Below are positions 51,521 to 60,070 of a stretch of DNA of 64,000 bases, piece by piece; within the stretch, counting starts at the first letter, position 1; each line of letters begins with the position of its first letter. The notes beneath the pieces are model-generated. The model worked only from the letters and a program-made list of their open reading frames with translations. It ran no database searches and was not told the DNA's origin. Source of the stretch: Streptomyces althioticus (GTDB taxonomy: Bacteria; Actinomycetota; Actinomycetes; Streptomycetales; Streptomycetaceae); NCBI GenBank assembly GCA_014649355.1, contig BMSW01000009.1:62001-126000 (forward strand). The letters run 5' to 3'. The position numbers and the translations under genes were made by a program.

Positions 51521-52537
51521 TCACCGGGCCGGGTTCAGGCCGAGGCCCGAGGCGAGGGTGGGCCAGGAGGTCTCGAACTCCGTTCGCCACGCGGACCACG
51601 CGTGTGTGCCGCCCCGGTACAGGTGTGAGCGCGCCGGGACGCCGAGGGCGTCGAGCCGGGCGACGAACTTCCGCGCCTGCGACCACAACGTGCCTTCCAG
51701 CACGGCGCCTTCGAGGTTGCCGAAGTCGTCGCTGGGCAGGCCGCTGCCCTGCGAGACGTACAGGTGGGTGCCGTGCAGCCGGTCCGCGAGCCGGTAGGGG
51801 TTGTGGGCCGACCAGTTGGCCCACTGCAGGACGGCGCCGCCCCACAGGGCGGCCGGCAGCTGTCCCTCCCGGGCGACGATCGCGCCGACGACGGTGCGCA
51901 TGCCGGTGGCGGTCGTGTCCAGGATGCCGCTGTAGGACGCGGCGGCCGCGAACGCACCGGGTCTGCGGGCCGCGAACGCCAGGGCGCCGTAGCCGTCGGT
52001 CGACACCCCGGCGACGGCCCTGGCCGGACCCGCGTGGAACTCCGCACGCAGCAGCTCCATCACCTCGTCGATCTGGAAGGTCTCGTAGTCGGCCCCGCCT
52101 CGGCCGAAGTTCCACCAGTCGGTGGGGATGCCGGTGGGCCCCGCCGACGGCATGACGGTGATGACCTCCTTGTCGGCCAGGAACTCCTCGACGTCCGTCT
52201 CCCGCGTCCACGAGGTGTGGTCGTCGTGCGCGCCGTGCAGCAGGTAGAGCACCGGCCGCTCACGGCCGGGCGCCTCGGCGTACGAGTCCGGGAGCAGCAC
52301 CCGTACGGGGACGTCCGCGCCCACGGCCGGGGAACGGACCGTCAGGTCGACGGTCCGCTCGTCGAGCCAGCGGCGGTCGACGATCTCGGCGGCCGCCGCG
52401 TCCTCCCTCGCGGACGTCGTCGTGCCCTGTGCGGTGGACGCCACGAGCGCGCCGCCCGTCGCGAGCAGCGCGGCGGTGGCGGTGAGCATGGCGAGGCGGG
52501 TGCGGAGGGATCTGCGGTGCCGGCGGGTGCGTCGCAT
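51521..52537 (-). CDS. Secreted antigen-85/esterase-D-like alpha/beta hydrolase
   Basis: This 338-residue protein has a signal peptide (MLTATAALLATGGALVAST) and a putative-esterase fold: VLYLLHGAHDDHTSW, WWNFGRGGADYETFQIDEVMELL, nucleophile Ser179 in GVSTDGYGA and a late His in YRGGTHAWSAW. The fold and GADYETF-type segment are those of mycolyltransferases (antigen 85) and related esterases. Its ATG shares its A with the TGA of the broken synthase gene, and the synthase overlaps the FAAL gene, so the three formed one operon. In mycobacteria, enzymes of this fold move mycolates made by Pks13; the acyl donor here is unknown. Confidence 0.85.
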   Translation of the reverse strand: MRRTRRHRRSLRTRLAMLTATAALLATGGALVASTAQGTTTSAREDAAAAEIVDRRWLDERTVDLTVRSPAVGADVPVRVLLPDSYAEAPGRERPVLYLLHGAHDDHTSWTRETDVEEFLADKEVITVMPSAGPTGIPTDWWNFGRGGADYETFQIDEVMELLRAEFHAGPARAVAGVSTDGYGALAFAARRPGAFAAAASYSGILDTTATGMRTVVGAIVAREGQLPAALWGGAVLQWANWSAHNPYRLADRLHGTHLYVSQGSGLPSDDFGNLEGAVLEGTLWSQARKFVARLDALGVPARSHLYRGGTHAWSAWRTEFETSWPTLASGLGLNPAR

Positions 52538-53946
52538 CAGGGCTCCATCGGGGCGGTGTTCGGCGCGAGGCTGGAGGGGTCGAGGGCGCGGATCAGGTCG
52601 AGGGCGAGGGCGTCCACCGCCGGCGGGTCCAGCAGCGCCAGGTGGTGGGCGGGCAGGTCGGTCACGGTCAGGTCGGGGCAGTGGGCGTCCCAGCCGAGCG
52701 TGGCGTCGGTGCGTTCGTAGCGGGCGTCGCGGACGGTGTGCGGCGCGGGGTGCGTCGCCCGGTAGAGGAGGGTGCGGCCCGGGTAGGGGCCGGGGCTGTG
52801 CCGTTCCGCGCTGCGCAGGTCCAGGTAGGAGGAGCGCTGGTGGGTCAGGACGGCGGGCGGCAGGTCGACGGCCTTCTCCAGCAGCGCGAGCACGAGATCG
52901 ACCTGCGCGGTGTCGTCCATGTCCCCCAACTCCGCGTAGGGAAGGTTCAGTTCGGCCCCGTACACGGTGTGTACGTACGCGGCGAAGCCGACGAAGCGGC
53001 GCCGTGCCTCCTCCGCCGGGGTGGCCACGGGCGGGGCCGGCAGGGGAAGGATCGAGTCGACGAGGACCAGTGCCGTGACCTCGCCCTCCCGGCTCAGCAG
53101 CCGGGCCGTCTCCTGCGCGACGACTCCCCCGTACGACCATCCGCCCACGGCCCAGGGGCCCTCGGGCCGGATCTGCCGGATCCGTCGGGCGAACTCGGCG
53201 GCCCGGGAGGGCACGTCGTCCGGGTGTTCCAGCCGGTCGAAGCCGTACACAGGCCGGTGTCCGTCCAGGCGCGCGGCCAGGTGGCCGTACGCGTCGGAGG
53301 AGCCGCCGGCGGCGTGCGCCAGGAACAGCGGCGGGTGTGGCCCGGTTCCGGGGAACGAGCGCAGGACGCCGGGCGTGCCGTGCACCGCTTCCCCGGGGTG
53401 CGCGAGGGGCGGCAGCGGGGACGGGGCGGGCGCGTCGTCGAGCAGGCCGGCCACGCCGCGCAGGGTGCCCTGGCGCAGCAGCACACCGAGCTCCGGCGCC
53501 GAGCCGAACTCCCCGAGCACGGCGGTCCTGATGCGGACCGCGGTGAGCGAGTCGAGGCCGAGGTCGGTGAGCGGGACGTTCGGGTCGAGCCGCTCGACGG
53601 CGGCGGCGAACGCCGGTTCCGCCGCGAGCAGTTCGCGTCCCATGCCGGGCCACTGGGAGCCGTATCCGGAGAACACCCAGGGCGCGGTCGGCGGTGACGA
53701 GGTGGGTGTCCGGGTCGCCCCCGGCGAGGCGGTGCAGGGCGGTGGTGAGGGTGTCCCGGTCGCGGGCGACGACGGCGGCGCGCCTCCGGCCGCGGCCGGT
53801 GCGGCCGGCCAGGGTCCGGGCGACGTCGGCCGGCCGTGCGCCGCGCCCCGCCGGCGAGTCGAGCCACCGCGCCAGCTCACCGGCGTGGGCCCGCAAACGG
53901 CCGTCGGTGGGCGCGTCGAGCAGCACCAGGGCGGGCCGACGGATCC

Positions 53947-54288
53947 CGGCGGACCGCTGGTCGGCCAAGGGTGGGCGGGCACCCGGCCGGTGCACGGGGC
54001 CACCGGCCCCCGGGCCGGGACGCTCGTCCCCGGATGCGGGGCCGCCGGGTTCCCGCACCCCCGCATCGGATCCGCCCGCGGGGCCATCGGCTTCGGGTGC
54101 GGCAAGCCGGCGGGTCTCGGCGGACCGCTGGTCGGCCAAGGGTGGGCGGGCACCCGGCCGGTGCACGGGGCCGCCGGCCCCCGGGCCGGGACGCTCGTCC
54201 CCGGGCGCGGGGCTGCGGGATTCCCGCGCACCCGCGTCGGATCCGCCCGTGCGGCCATCGGCTCCGCGTGCAGGAACGGTACGGCGAG
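53947..54288 (-). repeat. In-frame 171-bp tandem duplication in the synthase linker
   Basis: CGGCGGACCGCTGGTCGGCC occurs at 53947 and again at 54118, and the following sequence matches with scattered changes. 171 bp equals 57 codons, so the frame is kept. The encoded linker repeats GDERPGPGAGGPVHRPGARP. It lies between the KS and the AT remnant. Confidence 0.85.
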
Positions 54289-55627
54289 GGCTGGGGGTGC
54301 CGATGGCAGCTGCGTGGCTGTCACCGTCGCCCCCGGGTTCACGCGGTGCGCCGAGGCCGTCCGCCGTGAGCGCGGGGTCGGCCGCCAGGCTGGGCGCGCG
54401 CTCGGCCGCCGTACCCGGGCGGTGTTCGCGGAGCACCACATGCGCGTTCGTCCCGCTGAACCCGAAGGACGACACTCCCGCGGTCGCCGTGCCCGAGTAG
54501 CGGGGCCACGGTTCGGGGGCGGTGAGGACGCGCAGGCGCAGGGCGTCCAGGTCCAGGTGCGGGTTGGGTTCGGCGAAGTGCAGCTGGCCGGGGAGTTCGT
54601 CGTGGTGGAGGGCGAGGACGGTCTTGATGAGTCCGGCGATGCCCGCTGCCGCCTCCAGGTGGCCGATGTTGGTCTTCACCGAGCCGAGCAGCAGGGGCTG
54701 TTCGGCGGAGCGGCCCTGTCCGAGCACCGCGCCCAGCGCCCCGGCCTCGACGGGGTCGCCGAGAGGGGTGCCGGTGCCGTGGGCCTCGACGTAGTCCAGT
54801 TGCCGGCCGTCGGCGCCGTGGGCGTGGGCCAGCAGGTCGCGCTGGGCGGCGGCGTTGGGGGCGGTCAGGCCGTTGGAGCGGCCGTCGGAGTTCACCTCGG
54901 TGGCGGTGATCACGGCGAGCACGCGGTCGCCGGCCCGTTCGGCTTCGGGGAGGCGCTTGAGGACGACGACCCCGCACCCCTCGCCGCGCACCATCCCGTC
55001 GGCCGCCGCGTCGAACGCCTTGCACCGCCCGTCGGCGGACAGCGCGCCCGCCCGCTGGAGTCCGAGCGTCACGGTCGGCGAGAGCAGGACGTTGACGCCG
55101 GCGGCGAGCGCCACGTCGCAGGTGCCGTCGGCCAGGGCGCGCACCGCGTGGTCGACGGCGACCAGGGACGACGAGCAGGCGGTGTCGACGGCCAGGCTCG
55201 GGCCCCGCAGGTCCAGCGCGTAGGAGACGCGGCCCGCGGCCACGCTGAGGGAGGCGCCGGCCGCCGTCCACGGGGTCACCGACTCCGGCCGCCCGACGGT
55301 GAGATGGGCGTACTCGGTGCCGCTGATCCCGACGAAGACCCCGGTGCGGGTGCCGGCGAGCGAGGGCGCGGGGATCGCCGCGTGGTCGAGGGCCTCGCGG
55401 GTCACTTCGAGCAGCATCCGCTGCTGCGGGTCGAGGGCCACGGCCTCGTCGGCGGCGATACCGAAGAACTCGGCGTCGAACTCCTCGACGTCGTCCAGGA
55501 AGCCGCCGTGCCGGCCGAGGTCGGCGGGCAGGACGGAACCGGCCGGCACGAACCGCTCCCAGCGTCCCTCGGGCACGGTGCCGACGGCGTCCCGTCCGTC
55601 GGTGAGCACCTGCCAGTACGCGGCTGG

Positions 55628-55748
55628 GGAGTCGGCCCCGCCCGGGAAGCGGCAGCCGACCCCGACCACGGCGACCGGTGCCCCGGTCGGAGTCGGCCCC
55701 GCCCGGGAAGCGGCAGCCGACCCCGACCACGGCGACCGGTGCCCCGGC
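55628..55748 (-). repeat. 61-bp tandem duplication that breaks the synthase frame
   Basis: GGAGTCGGCCCCGCCCGGGA begins at 55628 and again at 55689. The two copies are identical for 59 bp and differ only at the last two. Because 61 is not a multiple of three, the ACP frame and the KS frame are put out of register. Removing one copy rejoins GVGCRFPGGADS to PAAYWQVLTDGRDAV exactly. Confidence 0.92.
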
Positions 55749-56041
55749 GGCGGGGGAAGCGATCGTCGCGGCTCGGGCGGAGGGTACGCCGGCCGGGGGC
55801 CGGTCCTCCTGCGCGGTGAGCGCCGCGACCAGCGCCGCCGGGGTCGGTGTCTCCCACAGCAGGGTCGCGGGCAGTTGACGCCCCACGGCCCGGCCGAGGA
55901 GCGCGGTGAGGGCGACCGCGTCCCGTGAGGTGAGTCCGTGCTCGGCGAAGGGCCGGTCGTCGGTCACGTCCTCGGGGCGCACGCCGTACCACTCGCCGAG
56001 CCGTGCGACCAGCACCTCTCGTACGAGCCGCGCCGTGGCGC

Positions 56042-57736
56042 TCACAGCGCCTCCGCCCGCAGCGCGCCGGAGAGCAGGCGTTCCCGGCAGGCGGCCCTGG
56101 CCACCTTGCCGCTGGAGGTGCGCGGCACCATACCCGCCTCGACCAGCACCAGCTCCGCCAGCCGCAGTCCGTGCCGCGCCGCGACCGCGGCCCGGGCGCG
56201 GGCCAGGCTTTCGCGGGTCCGTGCCCCGTCGGTCGCCGTGCCCCGCCGGACCTCGGCGACCACCACGAGGTCCTCCGGGCCGTCCTCGTCGCGCGGGACG
56301 GTGAAGGCGGCGAGCCGGTCCCGGCGCACCACGTCCAGCGCCGCCTGCACGGTCTCCTCGACGTCCTGGGGGTAGTGGTTGCGGCCGTCGACGACGATCA
56401 GGTCCTTCAGCCGCCCGGTCACCAGCAGCCTCCCGTCGTGCAGCGCGCCCAGGTCACCCGTGTGCAGCCAGCCGTCGCGGAAGGTCTCGGCGCTGCGTTC
56501 CGACTGCTTCCAGTAGCCGGTGCCCACATTCGGACCGCGCACCTGGATCTCGCCGACCCGCCCCTCGGCCAGCACGGTGCCCGACTCCGGGTCGGCGACG
56601 CGCACCTCCTGGCCGACCGGCCGGCCGCACGTGGTGAGCCGGGCCGCGCCGCCGGGCCGTACCTCCAACCGGCCCTCCGCCAGAGCCCCGGCGTCGCACT
56701 CCACGGTCAGCGGCGGCTCGTCGCGGCGGTCGGCGGTGACGAACACGGTGGCCTCGGCGAGTCCGTAGGCCGGGCACAGGGCCTCGGCGGCGAGACCGGC
56801 CGGGCCGAACGCGTCGAGGAACCGCTCCAGGGTGGCGGGCCGCACCGGCTCGCTTCCGTTGAGCAGCGCCGCCACCCGGTCGAGCCGCAGACCGGCCGCC
56901 TCGTCGGCGCCGACGCGCGTGACGCAGTAGTCGTACGCGAAGTTGGGTGCGGCGCTGACCGTGCCCGGGTATCTGCCGAGCAGACGCAGCCAGCGCACGG
57001 GGCGTTCCAGGAACGCCACCGGGTCGAGGAGGACGGAGGCGAACCCGGCGTGGACGGGGGCGGCGACGCTCAGCACCAGGCCCATGTCGTGGAAGAGCGG
57101 CAGCCAGCCGACGGTGGTGTTGCGTCCGGGGGCGGCGTCGAAGGCGGTGACGGCCTGCCGGGCGTTGGCGACGACGTTGGCGTGGGTCACCATCACTCCG
57201 GCCGGGCTGCGGGTGGAGCCCGAGGTGTACTGCAGGTAGGCGACGTCGTCGGGGGCGGGGCGGGGCAGCTCCGTGGCGGGCGGGCCCTGCGGCAGCGTGT
57301 CCACGGTCGTCACGGGCAGGCGCCCGCCGGTCACCCGTTCCACCTGCTCCCGCGACGGCCCGTCGGTGAGGACGTGGGCGGGTTCGCAGTCGTCGAGCAC
57401 GGCGGCCAGCCGGCCCCCGTGGCCCGCGAGGTCGGGGGTGAACAGGGGGACGGCGATGACTCCCGCGTACAGGCAGCCGAGGAAGGCCGCCGTGTAGTCG
57501 AGGCCCTGCGGCAGCAGCAGCGCCACCCGGTCGCCGGGCCGCACCGTGCCGTGCAGCCGCCCGGCGACCGCGCGGGCCCGCGCGTCGAGGCCCTGCCAGC
57601 TCAGCGTGCGGTGCACGCCGGCCGAGTCCGGTGCGGGGTAGGCGACGTACGTGACGGCGGGCCGGTGGGCGCTGTGCTCCGCCCAGTGCCGCAGCCGGTC
57701 GGTCAGCAGCACGGCGGGCTCGGAGGTGTCGGTCAT
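56042..57736 (-). CDS. Fatty acyl-AMP ligase (FAAL, FadD32-like)
   Basis: This 564-residue adenylating enzyme has A3 YTSGSTRSPAGV (170-181), A5 YGLAEAT (324-330), A7 TGDLG (426-430), GRLKDLIVVDGRNHYPQDVE (441-460) and a C-terminal Lys in TSSGKVARA. The NHYPQD motif and the overall pattern match FAALs, which form acyl-adenylates and load them on an ACP rather than CoA. Its stop overlaps the start of the ACP-KS synthase, the obvious acceptor, as FadD32 serves Pks13. GGAG precedes the ATG. It looks intact although its partner is broken. It is divergent from the truncated MFS gene. Confidence 0.9.
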   Translation of the reverse strand: MTDTSEPAVLLTDRLRHWAEHSAHRPAVTYVAYPAPDSAGVHRTLSWQGLDARARAVAGRLHGTVRPGDRVALLLPQGLDYTAAFLGCLYAGVIAVPLFTPDLAGHGGRLAAVLDDCEPAHVLTDGPSREQVERVTGGRLPVTTVDTLPQGPPATELPRPAPDDVAYLQYTSGSTRSPAGVMVTHANVVANARQAVTAFDAAPGRNTTVGWLPLFHDMGLVLSVAAPVHAGFASVLLDPVAFLERPVRWLRLLGRYPGTVSAAPNFAYDYCVTRVGADEAAGLRLDRVAALLNGSEPVRPATLERFLDAFGPAGLAAEALCPAYGLAEATVFVTADRRDEPPLTVECDAGALAEGRLEVRPGGAARLTTCGRPVGQEVRVADPESGTVLAEGRVGEIQVRGPNVGTGYWKQSERSAETFRDGWLHTGDLGALHDGRLLVTGRLKDLIVVDGRNHYPQDVEETVQAALDVVRRDRLAAFTVPRDEDGPEDLVVVAEVRRGTATDGARTRESLARARAAVAARHGLRLAELVLVEAGMVPRTSSGKVARAACRERLLSGALRAEAL

Positions 57737-57950
57737 CTCGACTCCACTGTGTTGACGGGCGGTTCGGCTGAGGCCCTAGGTTCCGCTTCCGTGCGGCGGT
57801 GGCAGAAGACCGGACGTTGACAGACCGTCCAACAGCGACTGTCAGCGCGGTGACAACACCCGCCCCGCCAATCAACGGCTCGCACAGCAGTGCCGGGAGC
57901 ACCGGCCCCCGCACAATCCGTGGGACGCATCCGGCGGGAAGGGCGAGGTC
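57737..57950. promoter_or_regulatory. Divergent region between the FAAL operon and the truncated MFS gene
   Basis: TTGACA (57817-57822) is a perfect -35 hexamer on the plus strand. TGACAG (57818-57823) and CTGTCA (57839-57844) form a 6-bp inverted repeat spaced by 15 bp, a possible repressor site. No good -10 follows. At 57872-57915 two short blocks match the tandem-repeat unit at 20373 (TCAACGGCTCGCA and GGCCCCCGCACA). Confidence 0.45.
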
Positions 57951-58673
57951 ATGCATCGTGGAAGGCTGTCGGCGGTACTGGTCCTGATGGCCCTGACCGG
58001 CTTTCTGACCACGCTGGACAACACCGTCATCAACGTGGCGCTGCCCACCGTTCAGAAGGAGCTGGGGCTGGACGTCGCGGACCTGGAGTGGGTCGCGGCG
58101 AGCTACGTCCTGTCGTTCGGGACGCTGCTCCTGGCCGGCGGGCGGGTCGCCGACCTCGCCGGGCGGCGCGCCGTCATGGCCGTCGGCGTCGTGGTGTTCA
58201 CCGTGTCCTCGTGCGCCGCCGCCCTGGCGGACAGCGGTACGGCACTGATGGCGGCCCGGGCCGTGCAGGGTGCCGGGGCCGCGCTGATCGTGCCCGCGTC
58301 CCTGGCCGTCGTCGCCAGGGACCTGCCGCCCCGGCGCCGCGCCACCGCCATCGGGCTGTGGACGGCGTCCCTGGCGCTGGCCCTGGCGCTCGGACCGGTC
58401 ATCGGCGGGTTCGTCTCCACCCGGACCGGCATGGCGTCGGGCCTGGTGAGCGCGGCACGGGAGATCAGCGGGGTGTTCGGCGTGGTCCTGGTCGGCATCG
58501 TGCTCACCCGTACCGAACGGGACGCGCTGGCGGACGGGGTGGCCCCGCACACCGCGTTCCTCGACGGCTACGACACGGGACTGCGGCTGGCCGCCGGCTG
58601 CGTCCTGCTCGGCGCGGTGGTCAGTGTGGTGGCGCTGCGGCGTCCTGGCCGTCACCGTCGCGGAGCAGCGTGA
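57951..58673 (+). pseudogene. MFS (DHA2-type) transporter with large internal deletion
   Basis: The frame is open for 240 residues. The N-terminal part (about 1-153) is a normal DHA2-type start: LTTLDNTVINVALPTVQKEL, GGRVADLAGRRAVM and LALGPVIGGF at the end of the fifth helix. It then jumps directly to the family's C-terminal part (RTGMASGLVSAAREISGVFG and one or two last helices). About half of the usual 450-500 residues, including the middle helices, is missing, with the junction near 58410. It is probably non-functional. It would have exported a product of the neighbouring locus. Confidence 0.8.
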
Positions 58674-59030
58674 CGAAGCCGTCGGGGCCGCGTACGGCGA
58701 GGAGGCCGGTGCGCAGCCAGCTGCCCGCCGTGCGCCCGGGGTGGTCGCCGATCTGCGGTCCGCGCAGCAGGAGTTCGCCCGCGTGACCGGGCAGCACGTC
58801 CACGTCGGGGAAGCCCTCGACGGCGATCCGCGCCCGGGTGCGCGGCACCGTCAGCCCGGCGGTGCCCGGACGGGCGTCCGCGGTCGGCGGGTTGGCCAGG
58901 GCGACTCCGGCGGCGGCCGCGGGGCCGTACGCCTCGACGACCCGGGCGTCCAGCGCCGCCCGTAACCGCTCGCCGGTCGCGGCGTCCAGCGGCGCCGTGA
59001 CGACGGGGCGCACGGTGGCCAGGGCGAGGC
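58621..59030 (-). pseudogene. Fragment of an AMP-dependent acyl-CoA ligase
   Basis: The minus-strand frame encodes only the middle of an adenylating enzyme: VVEAYGPAAAAGVALANPP (degenerate A5 region), PGTAGLTVPRTRARI and GELLLRGPQIG followed by WLRTGLLAVRGPDGFV (A7 region). The ATP-binding N-terminal half and the C-terminal lid with the catalytic Lys are absent. The 3' end overlaps the truncated MFS gene by 53 bp. The 5' end is joined to a carboxymuconolactone-decarboxylase-type gene. Confidence 0.7.
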
Positions 59031-59474
59031 GAGGATCTCGTCGGTGGCCGCGACCATGGCCCCCAGACGGGGGTCGTCGGACCGCGGTGACTCGCTCGCC
59101 GCGGCCCGCTTGTGGTGCTCCGGCACTCCGGCGGCCGTGGCCATGGGGCTGTGCAGGGACCATTCGTAGACGCACCCCTGCCGCCAGGCCACCCTCAGGA
59201 TGACGAGTTCCTTCTCCGCCGCCGGGAGGCGGCCCTTGAGGAGGATCTGGGAGAGGAAGACGGCGTGTGCGGGGAAGATGCCGCGCAGCCGGGCCAGGGT
59301 GCGGAAGACGTTGTGGTCGCGCGGGACCCGGGCGCGGCGGCGGATCAGCCGCAGCACCAGACGCGCCGTCGGTCCGAGCGACCGGGGCGCCGCGGGTTCG
59401 ACCCGGGCGCGGGGCAGGTGGTGCCAGTCCCCGGGCGGCAGGTCGTCGAGCACGGGGTGTTCGGTCACAGCCAT
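59025..59474 (-). pseudogene. Truncated carboxymuconolactone-decarboxylase/AhpD-like gene
   Basis: From ATG 59474 (AAAGGA upstream) about 150 residues are CMD-like: FRTLARLRGIFPAHAVFLSQ, EKELVILRVAWRQGCVYEW and a His-rich HSPMATAAGVPEHH. The usual last 40-60 residues are missing. After AATDEILAS the sequence passes within about 20 bp into the ligase fragment in another frame, while the CMD frame runs on without meaning to 58851. This looks like a deletion that fused two genes. The redox motif CxxC/H is reduced to CVYEWSLH. Confidence 0.7.
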
Positions 59475-59606
59475 CGTCCTTTCGCCAGGACGGAGATCGC
59501 GGCCGGACCGGCGGACGTGCGGTGCTTCCCTGTGCCGACCCGCTGACGTGTGCCGTGCGCTGCCCGGAATGTAGGGCACCCGTACGCACCGGTCAATGGG
59601 GCCGGA

Positions 59607-60059
59607 TCAGTCCTCCGGCACCGGCCGGCGGCGGCCCGCACGCATCGCGAACAGCACCGCCGAGCCGCCGAACAGCGCCGCCGTGATCAGCAGCCAGCGG
59701 GCCGCGAAGCCGTCGGCGGAGAGGGCGGTGACGGCCGCGTACCGCTCCGACACCCGCCCGGAGATCAGCGGGAACCAGACGAGGAGCAGCAGTCCGGAGA
59801 GGGCGGCCGGCACGCGGACGTGGTTCACCCAGGCCGTGCGTCCGGCCGTGACGGTGATCAGGGCGCGGTCGGCCGCCGCGTACAGCGGCAGCAGCACCAG
59901 GTCGTGGACCAGCGCCGCGCCCACGAACCACACGGTGATCATCAGCCACTCGCCGTCGAGCAGCCGCACGCCCGCGTACGCGCACAGGGCGAACGAGCAC
60001 AACAGCACCAGCAGGTGGAAGGGGCTGCCCGGCACGGGCCGGGGAATCCGCTTGGTCAC
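59607..60059 (-). CDS. Small four-helix membrane protein paired with the oxidoreductase gene
   Basis: This 150-residue protein has about four hydrophobic segments (FHLLVLLCSFALCAYAGV, WLMITVWFVGAALVHDLVLLPL, VPAALSGLLLLVWFPLI and LLITAALFGGSAVLF). No family name is recognised. The GTG at 60059 has GAGGAG about 8 nt upstream. It lies 11 bp downstream of the molybdopterin oxidoreductase gene and is probably its membrane partner or an accessory protein. Confidence 0.75.
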   Translation of the reverse strand: MTKRIPRPVPGSPFHLLVLLCSFALCAYAGVRLLDGEWLMITVWFVGAALVHDLVLLPLYAAADRALITVTAGRTAWVNHVRVPAALSGLLLLVWFPLISGRVSERYAAVTALSADGFAARWLLITAALFGGSAVLFAMRAGRRRPVPED

Positions 60060-60070
60060 GGGAACGCTCC

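Larger units (their letters stand above)
52537..56045 (-). pseudogene. Broken Pks13-like polyketide synthase: ACP-KS-(AT remnant)-ACP-TE
   Basis: Read leftward from GTG 56045, the first frame gives an ACP (AEHGLTSRDAVAL, phosphopantetheine Ser) and the beginning of a ketosynthase (VAVVGVGCRFPGGADS). A 61-bp tandem duplication (55628-55748) then shifts the frame. The second frame holds the KS (DTACSSSLVAVDHA, VEAHGTGTPLGDP, KTNIGHLEAAAG) and a repetitive linker. Near 53680 the frame shifts again; the third frame gives the first 25 or so residues of an AT (WVFSGYGSQWPGMGRELL). It then jumps at about 53580 into an ACP (TDLGLDSLTAVRIR) and a thioesterase (GGWSYGGVVAQ, His in LPAHHLALL). The domain order equals that of Pks13. 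The GTG overlaps the FAAL stop. It cannot make an intact protein as written. Confidence 0.85.

Noticed and set aside
55628..55748. Programmed ribosomal frameshift as explanation for the two synthase frames
   Set aside because: An exact 61-bp duplication fully explains the shift; no slippery heptamer with a downstream structure is needed.
50497..59474. Insertion sequence or transposon as cause of the decay
   Set aside because: No transposase, terminal inverted repeats or target duplication was found; the lesions are deletions and duplications.
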